A model generated the notes under the pieces. The model worked only from the letters and a program-made list of their open reading frames with translations, was not told the origin of the DNA and did not search any database. A stretch of DNA of 64,000 nt. Source: Bacteroidetes Order II. bacterium (GTDB lineage Bacteria; Bacteroidota; Rhodothermia; Rhodothermales; UBA2364). The DNA lies in contig JAEUSQ010000039.1 in assembly GCA_016788705.1 (NCBI GenBank), forward strand, positions 248,001 to 312,000, read 5' to 3'. Position numbers and translations under genes: made by a program. Within the stretch, counting starts at the first letter, position 1. The number at the start of each line of letters is the position of its first letter. This document shows, in pieces, positions 53,763 through 63,300 of the stretch.

Positions 53763-54680
53763 ATGTACCAAAAAATCTGTCTGCTAAAAAATTCCATCTT
53801 TTTTTTTACGGCAACTCTCTTTCTGTTGCCAATAACCGCATTACAGGCGCAAGAACTTCGTTGTAGCGTCTCGGTTAATTATAACCTACTTCAAGGAAAT
53901 GATTTCACCTTTCTGCGCGATATACAGTCCACATTGGAACAATACATCAATGACCGGGTGTGGACCGAAGACCGCTTCGAGAAAGATGAGCGTATCTCTT
54001 GTTCCTTCGGACTTACTTTTACCAAAGCACAAGGTATTGATAGATTTGAAGTTACCTTAGATGTAACGGCAAGCAGGCCCGTTTATCAATCGTCCACCGA
54101 AACCACTTCCCTTAAATTGGTGGACAATGCTTGGGCGTTTTCTTATGTGCCCAATCAAGCCATTGTTTTCGACCCAAACCGTTTTGACCCTTTGGCCTCC
54201 GTCATAGATTATTATGCTTTTTTGATTCTCGGTTTTGATTATGACTCGTTTTCAGAACAAGGGGGGACGCCCTTTTTTGAAAAAGCCCGCCGAATTGTCG
54301 AACTCGCCCAAACGCAGGGTGGATCCGGATGGCAATATGGAGGCACTGAACGTACACGGGGTGTGCTGATTCAGGAATTACTGGATCCCCGCATGAAGCC
54401 CTTACGTCAGGCATCGTTCGATTACCACCATCATGGTTTAGACCATTTCCTTCAAAACCCCAATTCGTCTCGCCAACGGGTATTGGAAACCCTCAGCCAA
54501 TTAGAACAACTCAGTCAAGAGAGTACCCGAAAGCATACTTTCGAGTTGTTCTTTGCGATGAAGTCGCAAGAATTGGTTTCGATCTTTGAAAATTCCCCCT
54601 TTTCGAGTCGAGCATACAGTATCTTACTCAAGGTTGATTCCGGACGATCGAATACCTATGACCGATTAACGGCCAACTAA
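53763..54680 (+). CDS. DUF4835 family protein (PorD-like)
   Basis: A 305-residue exported protein; signal peptide cleavage is near LQAQ. It opens with the DUF4835 pattern ELRCSVSVNYNLLQGND, continues FLRDIQSTLEQYINDRVWTEDRF, and has a conserved helical middle, VIDYYAFLILGFDYDSFSEQGG. The C-terminus matches the family's helical bundle. DUF4835 proteins are often listed as PorD-type T9SS accessory proteins; I recall this from annotation practice and did not verify it. An alpha-amylase gene follows after 34 nt. Confidence 0.82.
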   Translation: MYQKICLLKNSIFFFTATLFLLPITALQAQELRCSVSVNYNLLQGNDFTFLRDIQSTLEQYINDRVWTEDRFEKDERISCSFGLTFTKAQGIDRFEVTLDVTASRPVYQSSTETTSLKLVDNAWAFSYVPNQAIVFDPNRFDPLASVIDYYAFLILGFDYDSFSEQGGTPFFEKARRIVELAQTQGGSGWQYGGTERTRGVLIQELLDPRMKPLRQASFDYHHHGLDHFLQNPNSSRQRVLETLSQLEQLSQESTRKHTFELFFAMKSQELVSIFENSPFSSRAYSILLKVDSGRSNTYDRLTAN

Positions 54681-54714
54681 TTCAACCCGTTAACCACCCT
54701 TTTTTCACATTCTC

Positions 54715-57096
54715 ATGCGACTGAAATCCATCCATGTTGTGCTGGTCTTCTTCGCCTGCATCACATCTGCATTTGCCCAAATCCGTGACCCTTTTGATGT
54801 ACTCAACCTCACGGCAGGCGAATCTGTTACCCTTCCCATTTCGGATTTATACTATCTGACCCGTTACAAACCTACGTTCTCCCCGCCTAAGGGTATCCGA
54901 GTAACGGTTGACAACCGCCAACGGGTAACCTTTTCCGCAACCGAAGAGGCTGAAGGCTTCCGAACAATTTCTTTCCGCGAAGGCAGTTATCGCTACGACT
55001 TGCCTGTGCGTGTTACGATCAAGCCTCAGCGAACGTTTTATTTTAAGCCTGTGAATAAGCCTCAGAAAATTACTTTATTCGGCTCGTTCAATGGCTGGAA
55101 TCGAGACACCCTCCCCCTGACTGATCCAGAAGGGGATGGCACGTTTTCTTGTACCGTCTCCTTAGACCCCGGTAGCTACGAATATAAGTTTTTTGTGGAT
55201 GGAGAAGAGGTACTGGATCCGGAAAACCCAGAAAAGGCCCCCAATGGATTTGGCGGATTCAATTCTGTTCTTCGCGTACAACCACGTCACAACACCAAAA
55301 CGTTTCTTCATTTTGGCACATGGCGAAAGACCGCCACTGGCTCCCAATTTAGCTTCCTCTATGAACGTGCAGGCGATCCCATCCCGCTTCAGAAACAACA
55401 TGTGGTGGCACTTTTAGACAATCGCCAGTTATCCGCCACACAAATCAGCATCAACGATCATACGGTCATCCTTCAAATTCCCAATGATGACATCGAGACG
55501 AATCAATTATTGCGAATCGCCATAACCCAAGATGGCCTCAGTACGCCCGTTAAAGAGGTGTTTCTACACTTCGGAAAGCCCCGAAACAACGAAAGCCCAT
55601 TTATTTGGCAAGATGCGACCCTCTATTCCCTAATGATAGACCGTTTTAAGGACGGAGACCCCGGCAACAACCGCCCTGTCATTGGCGACTCGTTGCATCC
55701 AGAGGTTAATTATATGGGAGGCGATCTGAAAGGTGTCCTCCAAAAATTAGAGTCGGGTTATTTTGACCAACTTGGCGTCAATGTATTATGGCTTTCGCCC
55801 GTTGTGGACAATGCAGAAGGTACTTGGGGTAAGTCGGCGATTAGTGGCTCTAAGTTCACGGCTTATCATGGATACTGGCCGACCAATTTAGAAAAAGTGG
55901 AAGATCGGTTTGGTACGTTATCTCTTCTCCGGACGGTTGTGCAAAAAGCACACGCAAAAGGAATGAAAGTTATTTTGGACTTTGTGGCCCACCACGTCCA
56001 CCAAAATCACCCTTGGGTCAAACAAAATCCGACATGGTTTGGCCATTTATATCTTCCTGATGGACGTAAAAACATTGAACTTTGGGACGAACAACGCCTC
56101 ACCACATGGTTCGACACATTTTTACCCACATTCAATTACCTCAACAGCCCTGAAGCCATCGAAGCCGTTGCCGAAAATGCCATGTTCTGGATCCGAGAAT
56201 CGGGTGTGGATGGGTTCCGTCAGGACGCAGTGAAACATGTTCCAAACGAATTTTGGCGGGCACTTACCCGTAAAATCCGGGCTTATGAAATTGTTTCTGG
56301 AAAGCGGCTGTTCCAGATCGGCGAAACATTTGGAAGTTACGACCTCATCAAGTCCTATGTTAACCGTGGTCAATTGGATGCCCAGTTCAACTTTAACCTT
56401 TTTTATCGGGCCCGTTCTATTTTCTTGACCCCAAGTGCAGAATTTAGCCTACTCGCGGCAGAATTGGAAGCCACCCAAGCCATGTATGGCTCCAATCACC
56501 TCATGGGTAATCTTATGGATAGCCACGACCAAGTACGATATATGGCTTATGCGGATGGAGACCTGAAATTAGATGCCGACGATGCCGGACGACGTGCTTG
56601 GTTTGATCAACCCCAGGCCGATCATGCAGAAAGTTTTCGCAAGGTTGCGCTTTATATGGCCTACATGATGGCAATTCCGGGACTTCCCACGATATATTAT
56701 GGGGACGAAATTGGAATAAGTGGCTCCAGTGACCCTGATAACCGTCGCATGATGCGTTTTGCCCCCCAACTGAATGCATCCGAAGCACAGCTACTTAAGG
56801 AAATCCAACAAATCTCTAACCTTCGCCGCCAATTACCAGCCCTGCGTTATGGCGATTTCCTTCCCATCAAAGCCGAACAGGGTCTTTTTGCTTTTCTCCG
56901 TTCCGATTATAACCAACGGGTCTTGGTTGTCCTAAACAAGCAGGATCACGCCCAAGAAGTTCGGCTCTCCTTGCCAAGCGTACATCGCCTGATACGGGCA
57001 CAAGAACTCCTAACGGGTACTATAATTAATCTACAAAACCAAGAAATGCTCACCACCCTACCAGCTCATGGGGCTGCATTTTTTGTATTGGAGTAG
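54715..57096 (+). CDS. Exported alpha-amylase family glycoside hydrolase (GH13) with CBM48-like domain
   Basis: A 793-residue protein with a signal peptide (cleavage near AFAQ). Residues about 105-190 form an early-set/CBM48-like domain (ITLFGSFNGWNRDTLPL, then YEYKFFVDGEEV). The GH13 barrel spans about 300-720: FVAHHVHQNHP, DGFRQDAVKH with nucleophile D504, QIGETFG with acid/base E537, and MDSHDQVR with D605. A C-terminal beta domain closes it. The architecture is like neopullulanase or cyclomaltodextrinase relatives, acting on starch, glycogen or maltodextrins in the periplasm or outside. No sorting domain was seen. Next to DUF4835 by 34 nt, though a functional link is unlikely. Confidence 0.9.
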   Translation: MRLKSIHVVLVFFACITSAFAQIRDPFDVLNLTAGESVTLPISDLYYLTRYKPTFSPPKGIRVTVDNRQRVTFSATEEAEGFRTISFREGSYRYDLPVRVTIKPQRTFYFKPVNKPQKITLFGSFNGWNRDTLPLTDPEGDGTFSCTVSLDPGSYEYKFFVDGEEVLDPENPEKAPNGFGGFNSVLRVQPRHNTKTFLHFGTWRKTATGSQFSFLYERAGDPIPLQKQHVVALLDNRQLSATQISINDHTVILQIPNDDIETNQLLRIAITQDGLSTPVKEVFLHFGKPRNNESPFIWQDATLYSLMIDRFKDGDPGNNRPVIGDSLHPEVNYMGGDLKGVLQKLESGYFDQLGVNVLWLSPVVDNAEGTWGKSAISGSKFTAYHGYWPTNLEKVEDRFGTLSLLRTVVQKAHAKGMKVILDFVAHHVHQNHPWVKQNPTWFGHLYLPDGRKNIELWDEQRLTTWFDTFLPTFNYLNSPEAIEAVAENAMFWIRESGVDGFRQDAVKHVPNEFWRALTRKIRAYEIVSGKRLFQIGETFGSYDLIKSYVNRGQLDAQFNFNLFYRARSIFLTPSAEFSLLAAELEATQAMYGSNHLMGNLMDSHDQVRYMAYADGDLKLDADDAGRRAWFDQPQADHAESFRKVALYMAYMMAIPGLPTIYYGDEIGISGSSDPDNRRMMRFAPQLNASEAQLLKEIQQISNLRRQLPALRYGDFLPIKAEQGLFAFLRSDYNQRVLVVLNKQDHAQEVRLSLPSVHRLIRAQELLTGTIINLQNQEMLTTLPAHGAAFFVLE

Positions 57097-57182
57097 GCGC
57101 TATTCACGGCAGGACAAAAAGTTTTATGCCAACATAATGGGGCATATATACTTTACAATATTGAAATCGAAGCAATAAAGTC

Positions 57183-58073
57183 TTAGTCTATGCTAAAATA
57201 ATCCATAGACTGATACGAACCAGATTTGAGTTTTTGATATTGCATCAACACATCATTTACCAACGAAGAGGCACCGAAACGGAACCAATTGGGGCTTAAC
57301 CAAGCATCTCCGAGGGTTTCTTTCACCATTACCAAGTAATGCCATGCTTCCTTGGCGGTACGAATACCACCAGCAGGCTTCATCCCAATCATGCTGCCAG
57401 TTTTGAGGAAATGATCTCGGATGGTCTCCAACATCACCAGTGTTACAGGCATGGTGGCAGCAGGTTGTACTTTACCCGTAGAGGTTTTAATAAAATCCGC
57501 TCCGGCATCAATTGCAATTTGTGAGGCTTTCCGTACCAGATCCAAGGTTTGTAGTTCACCCGTTTCCAGAATAACCTTTAGGTGTGCCGGCCCACACGCT
57601 TCTTTAAATGCAGCCACTTCGTCGAAGACATAGGCGTATTCTCCCGCAAGCAAGGCCCCACGCGAGATCACCATGTCTATCTCATCTGCTCCAGCAGAAA
57701 CGGTTTGTCGCACTTCTTGCGTTCTGATATTTAAAAAAGACTGGCCACTGGGAAACGCTGTGGCTACGGCAGCAACCAATACGCCACTGTCTCCCACCGC
57801 TTCTTTTGCGATGGAAACCATCGTCGGGTACACACAAACTGCGGCGGTATGAGGCAAGTCGTGCCCAACCAAGGGCTGAATCGCCTTCCGACACATCATA
57901 CGAACTTTACCCGCCGTATCCATACCCTCCAAGGTAGTAAGGTCGCACATTGAAAGCGCCATTCGGAGTGCGGCTTCTTTCGATTCGTTCTTAATGCTCC
58001 GCGTTTTAAATGAAGCAGCGCGGGATTCTGCTGCAATTTGATCTACTGAGGGAATACGGGGAAGTTGATACAT
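57183..58073 (-). CDS. deoC: Deoxyribose-phosphate aldolase
   Basis: A 296-residue class I aldolase that splits 2-deoxyribose-5-phosphate into glyceraldehyde-3-phosphate and acetaldehyde in nucleoside catabolism. The family blocks are clear: CDLTTLEGMDT near residue 60, VCVYPTMV, ADEIDMVIS, HLKVILETGEL, ADFIKTSTGK (Schiff-base lysine region) and GMKPAGGIRT. It is longer than E. coli DeoC (259) because of an N-terminal extension, and belongs to the long-form subgroup common in Bacteroidota. Start at MYQLPRIPS; the upstream extension has no conservation features. Stands alone. Confidence 0.93.
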   Translation of the reverse strand: MYQLPRIPSVDQIAAESRAASFKTRSIKNESKEAALRMALSMCDLTTLEGMDTAGKVRMMCRKAIQPLVGHDLPHTAAVCVYPTMVSIAKEAVGDSGVLVAAVATAFPSGQSFLNIRTQEVRQTVSAGADEIDMVISRGALLAGEYAYVFDEVAAFKEACGPAHLKVILETGELQTLDLVRKASQIAIDAGADFIKTSTGKVQPAATMPVTLVMLETIRDHFLKTGSMIGMKPAGGIRTAKEAWHYLVMVKETLGDAWLSPNWFRFGASSLVNDVLMQYQKLKSGSYQSMDYFSID

Positions 58074-58190
58074 ACTTTTTTTCTGAATGATACGGGAATT
58101 TGACGCCAAATGCAACGATCCCATAGCAGGGAAACCGAAGCGATTTCGTACCTTATTTAAAATGATTTATCCACTAAACTCCTTTTGCAA

Positions 58191-58922
58191 ATGAACCGTT
58201 TTTTGGATGGTTGGCACAGCCCAGCATTAAATAAGCACATGGAAATTGCCGAATATGGACACTATGGTATTGCCCTTTTGCTTTTGCCTACCGCCGCCGC
58301 CGACTACTTGGAATACGAACGCTTCTTACTCATCCGTGCCATTCAGGAGCAGATTAATGCAGGTAAAGTGAAGGTCTATTCCATCAATAGCATCAATTCT
58401 GAAAGTTGGTTAAACCGCAATATGCACCCCCGCCATAAGGCCATTCGACACCAACAATTTAATGAATACGTTTTTAACGAGGTGATCCCATATATTCGCC
58501 ACCGAACAAGTCAAGACACGCCGATCATTACGTGTGGCGCTTCTTTTGGCGCGTTGCATTCTGCCAACCTTTTTTTTAAACGCCCAGACTTGATTAATGG
58601 CGTGATTGCGATGAGTGGTGACTATGACCTGACAAGTTATACCAGCGGGTATTTTGATGATGATGTGTATTTCAATTCTCCGGCTCATTATTTACCTAAT
58701 CTGACCGATGAAGGCATTTTGGACCAGATCCGAAAGAGTCATCACATTCACATTGTCACTGGGTCTGGCGATTATGAGCATCCTGCAGCCTCCAAGCGCC
58801 TATCTGATACCCTCCACGCAAAAGACATTGAACACGAGTTGGAAATATGGGGCCCCGACATGCGGCATGATTGGCCGACTTGGCGGGCTATGCTACCCAT
58901 TTATTTAAAAACCCGCTTCTGA
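58191..58922 (+). CDS. Alpha/beta-hydrolase, esterase family
   Basis: A 243-residue protein with an alpha/beta-hydrolase fold. The nucleophile elbow is TCGASFGALHS (G-x-S-x-G), preceded by a Y-D-D-Y-like substrate loop and FNEYVFNEVIPYIRH, and a late GPDMRHDWPTWRAMLP that supplies the catalytic His. The pattern fits esterase D/PHB depolymerase-like enzymes annotated as esterases in many bacteria. No signal peptide, so it is probably cytosolic. Divergent from deoC with 117 nt between starts. Confidence 0.82.
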   Translation: MNRFLDGWHSPALNKHMEIAEYGHYGIALLLLPTAAADYLEYERFLLIRAIQEQINAGKVKVYSINSINSESWLNRNMHPRHKAIRHQQFNEYVFNEVIPYIRHRTSQDTPIITCGASFGALHSANLFFKRPDLINGVIAMSGDYDLTSYTSGYFDDDVYFNSPAHYLPNLTDEGILDQIRKSHHIHIVTGSGDYEHPAASKRLSDTLHAKDIEHELEIWGPDMRHDWPTWRAMLPIYLKTRF

Positions 58923-58925
58923 ACG

Positions 58926-58961
58926 AAAAAGCCCTGTACAATTATGCACAGGGCTTTTTTT
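58926..58961. terminator. Bidirectional rho-independent terminator
   Basis: A near-perfect stem (aaaaagccctgt pairing with acagggcttttt) with a loop of about 10 nt has A-tracts on the left and T-tracts on the right. It ends both the esterase gene (stop 58922) and the convergent DUF3078 gene (stop 58982). Confidence 0.92.
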
Positions 58962-58981
58962 GATGAATCGAAGTTGTTCAA

Positions 58982-59857
58982 TCAATAAAATTTATATGAA
59001 AAGCCAACCGCTAACACCTCGCGAAACTGCACCTTTTTGTTCACATTGGTATCATGAACCAAATTTGCCTCAAAATTGACACTGATCAATTTGTTAACTT
59101 TCATGGCAATTAAGTTATCCCACCGCGTCAATGGCGCCCATTCTGCTTCGGGCTTAGACGGCTGACGAAAACTCATGAACAGACTGAGTTGGCTTTTATA
59201 ATTAACATTGGTCGCCAAGTTTTTATTGAACTTCGTCAAAAAGTTAAGCCCTGCCTCCGACCGAATGTTTTCGTCGGCTTTCAAACCCCAAGCGGTTCTC
59301 AAGCCCTCGTCGCGAACAACACGCTGCTTAAAACCAATCCCCACCGATTGCGAGAAAACCGGACTGGGATCGTAGGAATAACCGATAGATTCGATAATGT
59401 CGGCGGGTGCAAACAGGTCCGATACCAAGGTTTTAGTCCCCTTCGCATCATCATATTTATAGGTAGGCGCAAATTGGGTTTTAAAGTCCAGTACGGCAGT
59501 TGGTTTAAATTTTTTTCCTGTTTCCCAGTCCAGTTTAAACAGGTAAGCAATCACATCAGTAGCCTTTCGTAATGAGAGATCACCTTGTTTAAATTGACCA
59601 TATGTAAGATTAAACGTGTGGGAACGATTTACTTTTCCTTTGATATGGTCAAATTTACCAGCCAGACTTGCTGTCGCAGACAAGGTATTGACCCCACCTG
59701 CCTGCCAATTATTGTATCCAGATTGGGTAATGGAGAGAGCCGTACCCATATCTTTTTTCCAGGTTTCGGTTTTAGCATCTGTTTTAGGTGCTTCTTGCGC
59801 CCAGAGCACTGGAGGGGCAAGCATCACAAGACATATGATGAATAGTTGTTTTTTCAT
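58982..59857 (-). CDS. DUF3078 domain protein, probable outer-membrane barrel
   Basis: A 291-residue exported protein with a signal peptide (cleavage near LWAQ). The DUF3078 signature is present: TETWKKDMGTALSITQSGYNNWQAGGVNTLS at the start of the mature part, and HTFNLTYGQFKQGDLSLRKATDV following. The rest has barrel-like strands ending in AVGFSYKFY. The family is restricted mostly to Bacteroidota/Chlorobi and its function is unknown. Confidence 0.88.
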   Translation of the reverse strand: MKKQLFIICLVMLAPPVLWAQEAPKTDAKTETWKKDMGTALSITQSGYNNWQAGGVNTLSATASLAGKFDHIKGKVNRSHTFNLTYGQFKQGDLSLRKATDVIAYLFKLDWETGKKFKPTAVLDFKTQFAPTYKYDDAKGTKTLVSDLFAPADIIESIGYSYDPSPVFSQSVGIGFKQRVVRDEGLRTAWGLKADENIRSEAGLNFLTKFNKNLATNVNYKSQLSLFMSFRQPSKPEAEWAPLTRWDNLIAMKVNKLISVNFEANLVHDTNVNKKVQFREVLAVGFSYKFY

Positions 59858-59948
59858 TGGTTCGTTATGGCTGAATGAAATAAAAAATGGCCGGAGCCTG
59901 TTTGGGGTCCGACCAGAAAATTAAGGCATAAGTAGTACCAAAAAGTAC

Positions 59949-60128
59949 TTACTCGCCAGAGTTCTTAATGTTTTGAATTTCGGTACGAATTTCCTGCGCT
60001 TTGTCTTTGAGATCTTGCATGGCTTTGCGGATGCGTGTACCTGCGGCTTTATTGCCTTTTTCGTAGAATGCGTTGAAGTCTTTTTCAAGGGCATCTACCA
60101 TGTCTTTTAATTCCTCAAATTTACTCAT
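59949..60128 (-). CDS. Histone H1-like nucleoid protein (Hc1 type)
   Basis: A 59-residue protein: MSKFEELKDMVDALEKDF, FNAFYEKGNKAAGTRIRKAM, then QDLKDKAQEIRTEIQNIKN. It is entirely helical and Lys/Glu-rich, and matches small Hc1-like proteins of Bacteroidota with the conserved F-x-x-F-Y-E-K-G-N-x-A-A-G-T-R-x-R-K core. These are presumed to bind DNA in the nucleoid. It is divergent from dnaE and separated from the DUF3078 gene by 91 nt. Confidence 0.85.
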   Translation of the reverse strand: MSKFEELKDMVDALEKDFNAFYEKGNKAAGTRIRKAMQDLKDKAQEIRTEIQNIKNSGE

Positions 60129-60333
60129 TGGTTTACCTCAGTCTTAAGATGATGTAGGATTGTAGCGGAAAAATGGTGGGGACGTTTGTTGTAAGTTAAA
60201 TGCTACCATAGGGATGTGTCAAGTGGAAATCGCTTTTTATATATTTTTACTACCTTTATCAATCAATTTCAAAACACCAGACACGTTATTTTTACGGACG
60301 TTATGGCATTTCACTTGCACCCTTGGGGATAAA

Positions 60334-60348
60334 TCCCGAAATTCGGGA
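60334..60348. promoter_or_regulatory. Perfect palindrome upstream of dnaE, possible operator
   Basis: A 15-bp palindrome tcccgaaattcggga (7-bp arms, one central base) ends 27 nt before the dnaE ATG, in the 247-nt region shared with the divergent histone-like gene. Its position suits an operator or a leader hairpin. No binding protein can be named. Confidence 0.45.
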
Positions 60349-60375
60349 ATTCTATTTCTCTCTTTGCAAGACCTT

Positions 60376-63300
60376 ATGCCCGAATTTTGCCACCTGCATT
60401 GTCATACCCAATACTCCCTGCTCGATGGAGCTGCCCGGATCAAAAATCTGATTGGCAAAGCCAAAGAGTTAGGAATGCCTGCGGTCGCCATCACTGATCA
60501 TGGCAACTTATTTGGGGTTCCAGAATTTTACAAAACGGCCAAACAACAAGGGATAAAACCTATTATAGGGTGTGAGTTTTATATCGCACCTTCTGGGATG
60601 AAGGATAAAACAGATCGCACCAGGTTTCATCAAGTACTATTGGCAAAATCAGAAGAAGGATATAAAAATCTTATCAAATTATCTTCTTTATCCTATACCG
60701 AGGGCTATTATTATAAACCACGCATAGACCGGGAAACCTTAAAAAAACACAGTACCGGACTCATCGCCACAACTTGTTGTTTACAAGGTGAGGTACTACA
60801 AGCGATTTTAAAAAAGGGCGAAGAAGCCGCACGCCTGATCTTTAAAGAATATTTAGATATTTTTGGAGAGGATTACTATATTGAACTACAAGATCATGGT
60901 ATTCCGGAGCAAAAGCGATGTAACGAGGTCTTGTTGCGATGGGCCACCGAATACAAGGTGAAGACCATTGCCACAAATGACGTTCATTATGTAAAACAAG
61001 GGGACTCGGAGGCGCAGGATGTTTTGCTCTGCCTGCAAACAGGAAAAGACCTGAACGATCCCAAGCGGATGCGTTTCGAGAATGATCAATTCTTTTTCAA
61101 AACCACCGAAGAAATGCAGGCTGCTTTTCCCAGCCTGACCGCAAAAATCCGAGATGCCTCCTTAGACAATACCCGCGAAATTGCGGATAAATGCGACCTC
61201 ACCATTCCGATGGGGAAACTCCTGATGCCCAACTATCCCATGCCGCCAGAATATGCTGGCGATATGGATCGCTATTTACATGACCTGGTTTTTGAGCGTG
61301 CCCAAACCCGCTATCCCCGAATGACCGAAGAGATTCGAGAACGGCTTACTTTTGAACTTTCGATTATCAAGCAAATGGGTTTTGCGGGCTACTTTCTAAT
61401 TGTTCAAGATTTTACTACGGCAGCCCGCAAATTGGGGGTAAGTGTGGGGCCAGGACGTGGTTCGGCGGCAGGCTCGGCTATTGCCTATTGTTTGGGCATC
61501 ACCAATATAGACCCGCTGGCATACAATCTACTCTTCGAGCGTTTCCTGAATCCAGAACGGGTTTCCATGCCCGATATAGATATTGACTTCGATGACCGAG
61601 GACGAGGGAAGGTGATTGACTATGTGGTGCAAAAATATGGCCGTGAAAGCGTGTGCCAGATCATCACCTTTGGTACGATGGGTGCCCGATCTGTCATCCG
61701 TGATGTGGCACGTGTCATGAATATACCGCTTTCGGAAGCCGACCGGATTGCGAAACTGGTTCCGGAAGGTCCAAAGGAAAACCTGCATACCGCACGGGAA
61801 AAAGTACCAGAATTTTCGTCCCTCTTCCAATCGGGTGACGCCAATATTCGGAAATTGATGGAATTCTCGACGGTTTTGGAGGGATCAGCCCGCCACACCG
61901 GAATCCATGCGGCTGGGGTTATTATTGCACCAGGAAACGTGGGGGAGTTTGTACCTGTGGCCTTGGCAAAGGGTAAATCGGGCGAAGAAGACATTGTTAC
62001 CACGCAATATGAAGGGAAATATGTTGAAGATTTTGGGCTTTTGAAAATGGACTTTTTGGGCCTCAAAACCCTTACCATCTTGAACGACGCCCTTCAACTC
62101 ATTAAGGAAAATTATGGGAAAGAGGTAGATTTAGACAAGATTCCACTCGACGATCTCAAGACCTTTGAAATGTTTCAGCGGGGCGAAACAGTAGCCATTT
62201 TCCAGTTTGAAAGTTCGGGCATGCGTGAGTATATGAAACTCCTTAAACCCACCGACCTCAACGACCTAATCGCCATGAACGCCCTTTATCGGCCAGGCCC
62301 GATGGATCTGATCCCCAATTACATCGCCCGAAAACATGGCCGTGAACCCATAGAATATCCGCATCCGATGCTGGAGGAAGTGCTTAAGCCCACCTTTGGC
62401 ATTCCGATTTACCAAGAACAGGTCATGCAAATGGCGCAGGTTATGGGTTCTTATACCCTCGGTGGTGCCGATCTTCTTCGCCGTGCGATGGGGAAAAAGA
62501 AAAAAGAGGAGATGGATGCCCAGCGGATTACGTTTCTAAAAGGTGCACAAGGCAATCAGGTGGACGAGACGACGGCCAACCAAGTCTTTGACATGATGGA
62601 AAAGTTTGCCGGATACGGGTTTAATAAGTCTCATAGTGCGGCCTATTCTGTGGTGGCCTATCAAACAGCTTATTTAAAAGCCAATTATCCCTATGCTTTC
62701 TTGGCCGCAGCGATGACCTCGGAAATGGGAGACACCAAAAAATTGGCCATTGTTTTGGAAGAAGCCCGACATCTCGGACTTAAGGTCTTGCCGCCTAATA
62801 TCAACCACAGCCAAGCCGCATTTAGTGTGGAAGGCGAGGCCATCCGATTCGGCATGGCAGCCATCAAGGGGGTTGGAACGGGGGCCATAGAAATCATTTG
62901 TAATGAACGAAACCAAAACGGACCATTTACTTCGCTCCACGATTTGGTGAAACGGGTGGATTTGAGGCAGGTGAACAAGAAGACCTTAGAAGGCTTGGCC
63001 GCTTCTGGAGCATTAGATGCGTTCGAGGGTCACCGTAAACAATTCATTGCAGCGCTCGACGACGCCATTCGGTTTGCACATCAGGCCCAACTAAACCGCG
63101 CCGCCGGGCAAAATTCGCTTTTCGGGGAATTCAGTGACACGGCTATTGAGCTTACCCCGCAAATGCCTTTTATGGAACCTTGGTCTCGTGGTGAAACGCT
63201 GCGGAACGAACGTGAACTGATTGGGCTTTATGTCTCTGGACATCCGTTGGATGAATACGGCCCGCTTGTTCGAGCCTTTTCGACCGCGTCGTTCAAGGAC

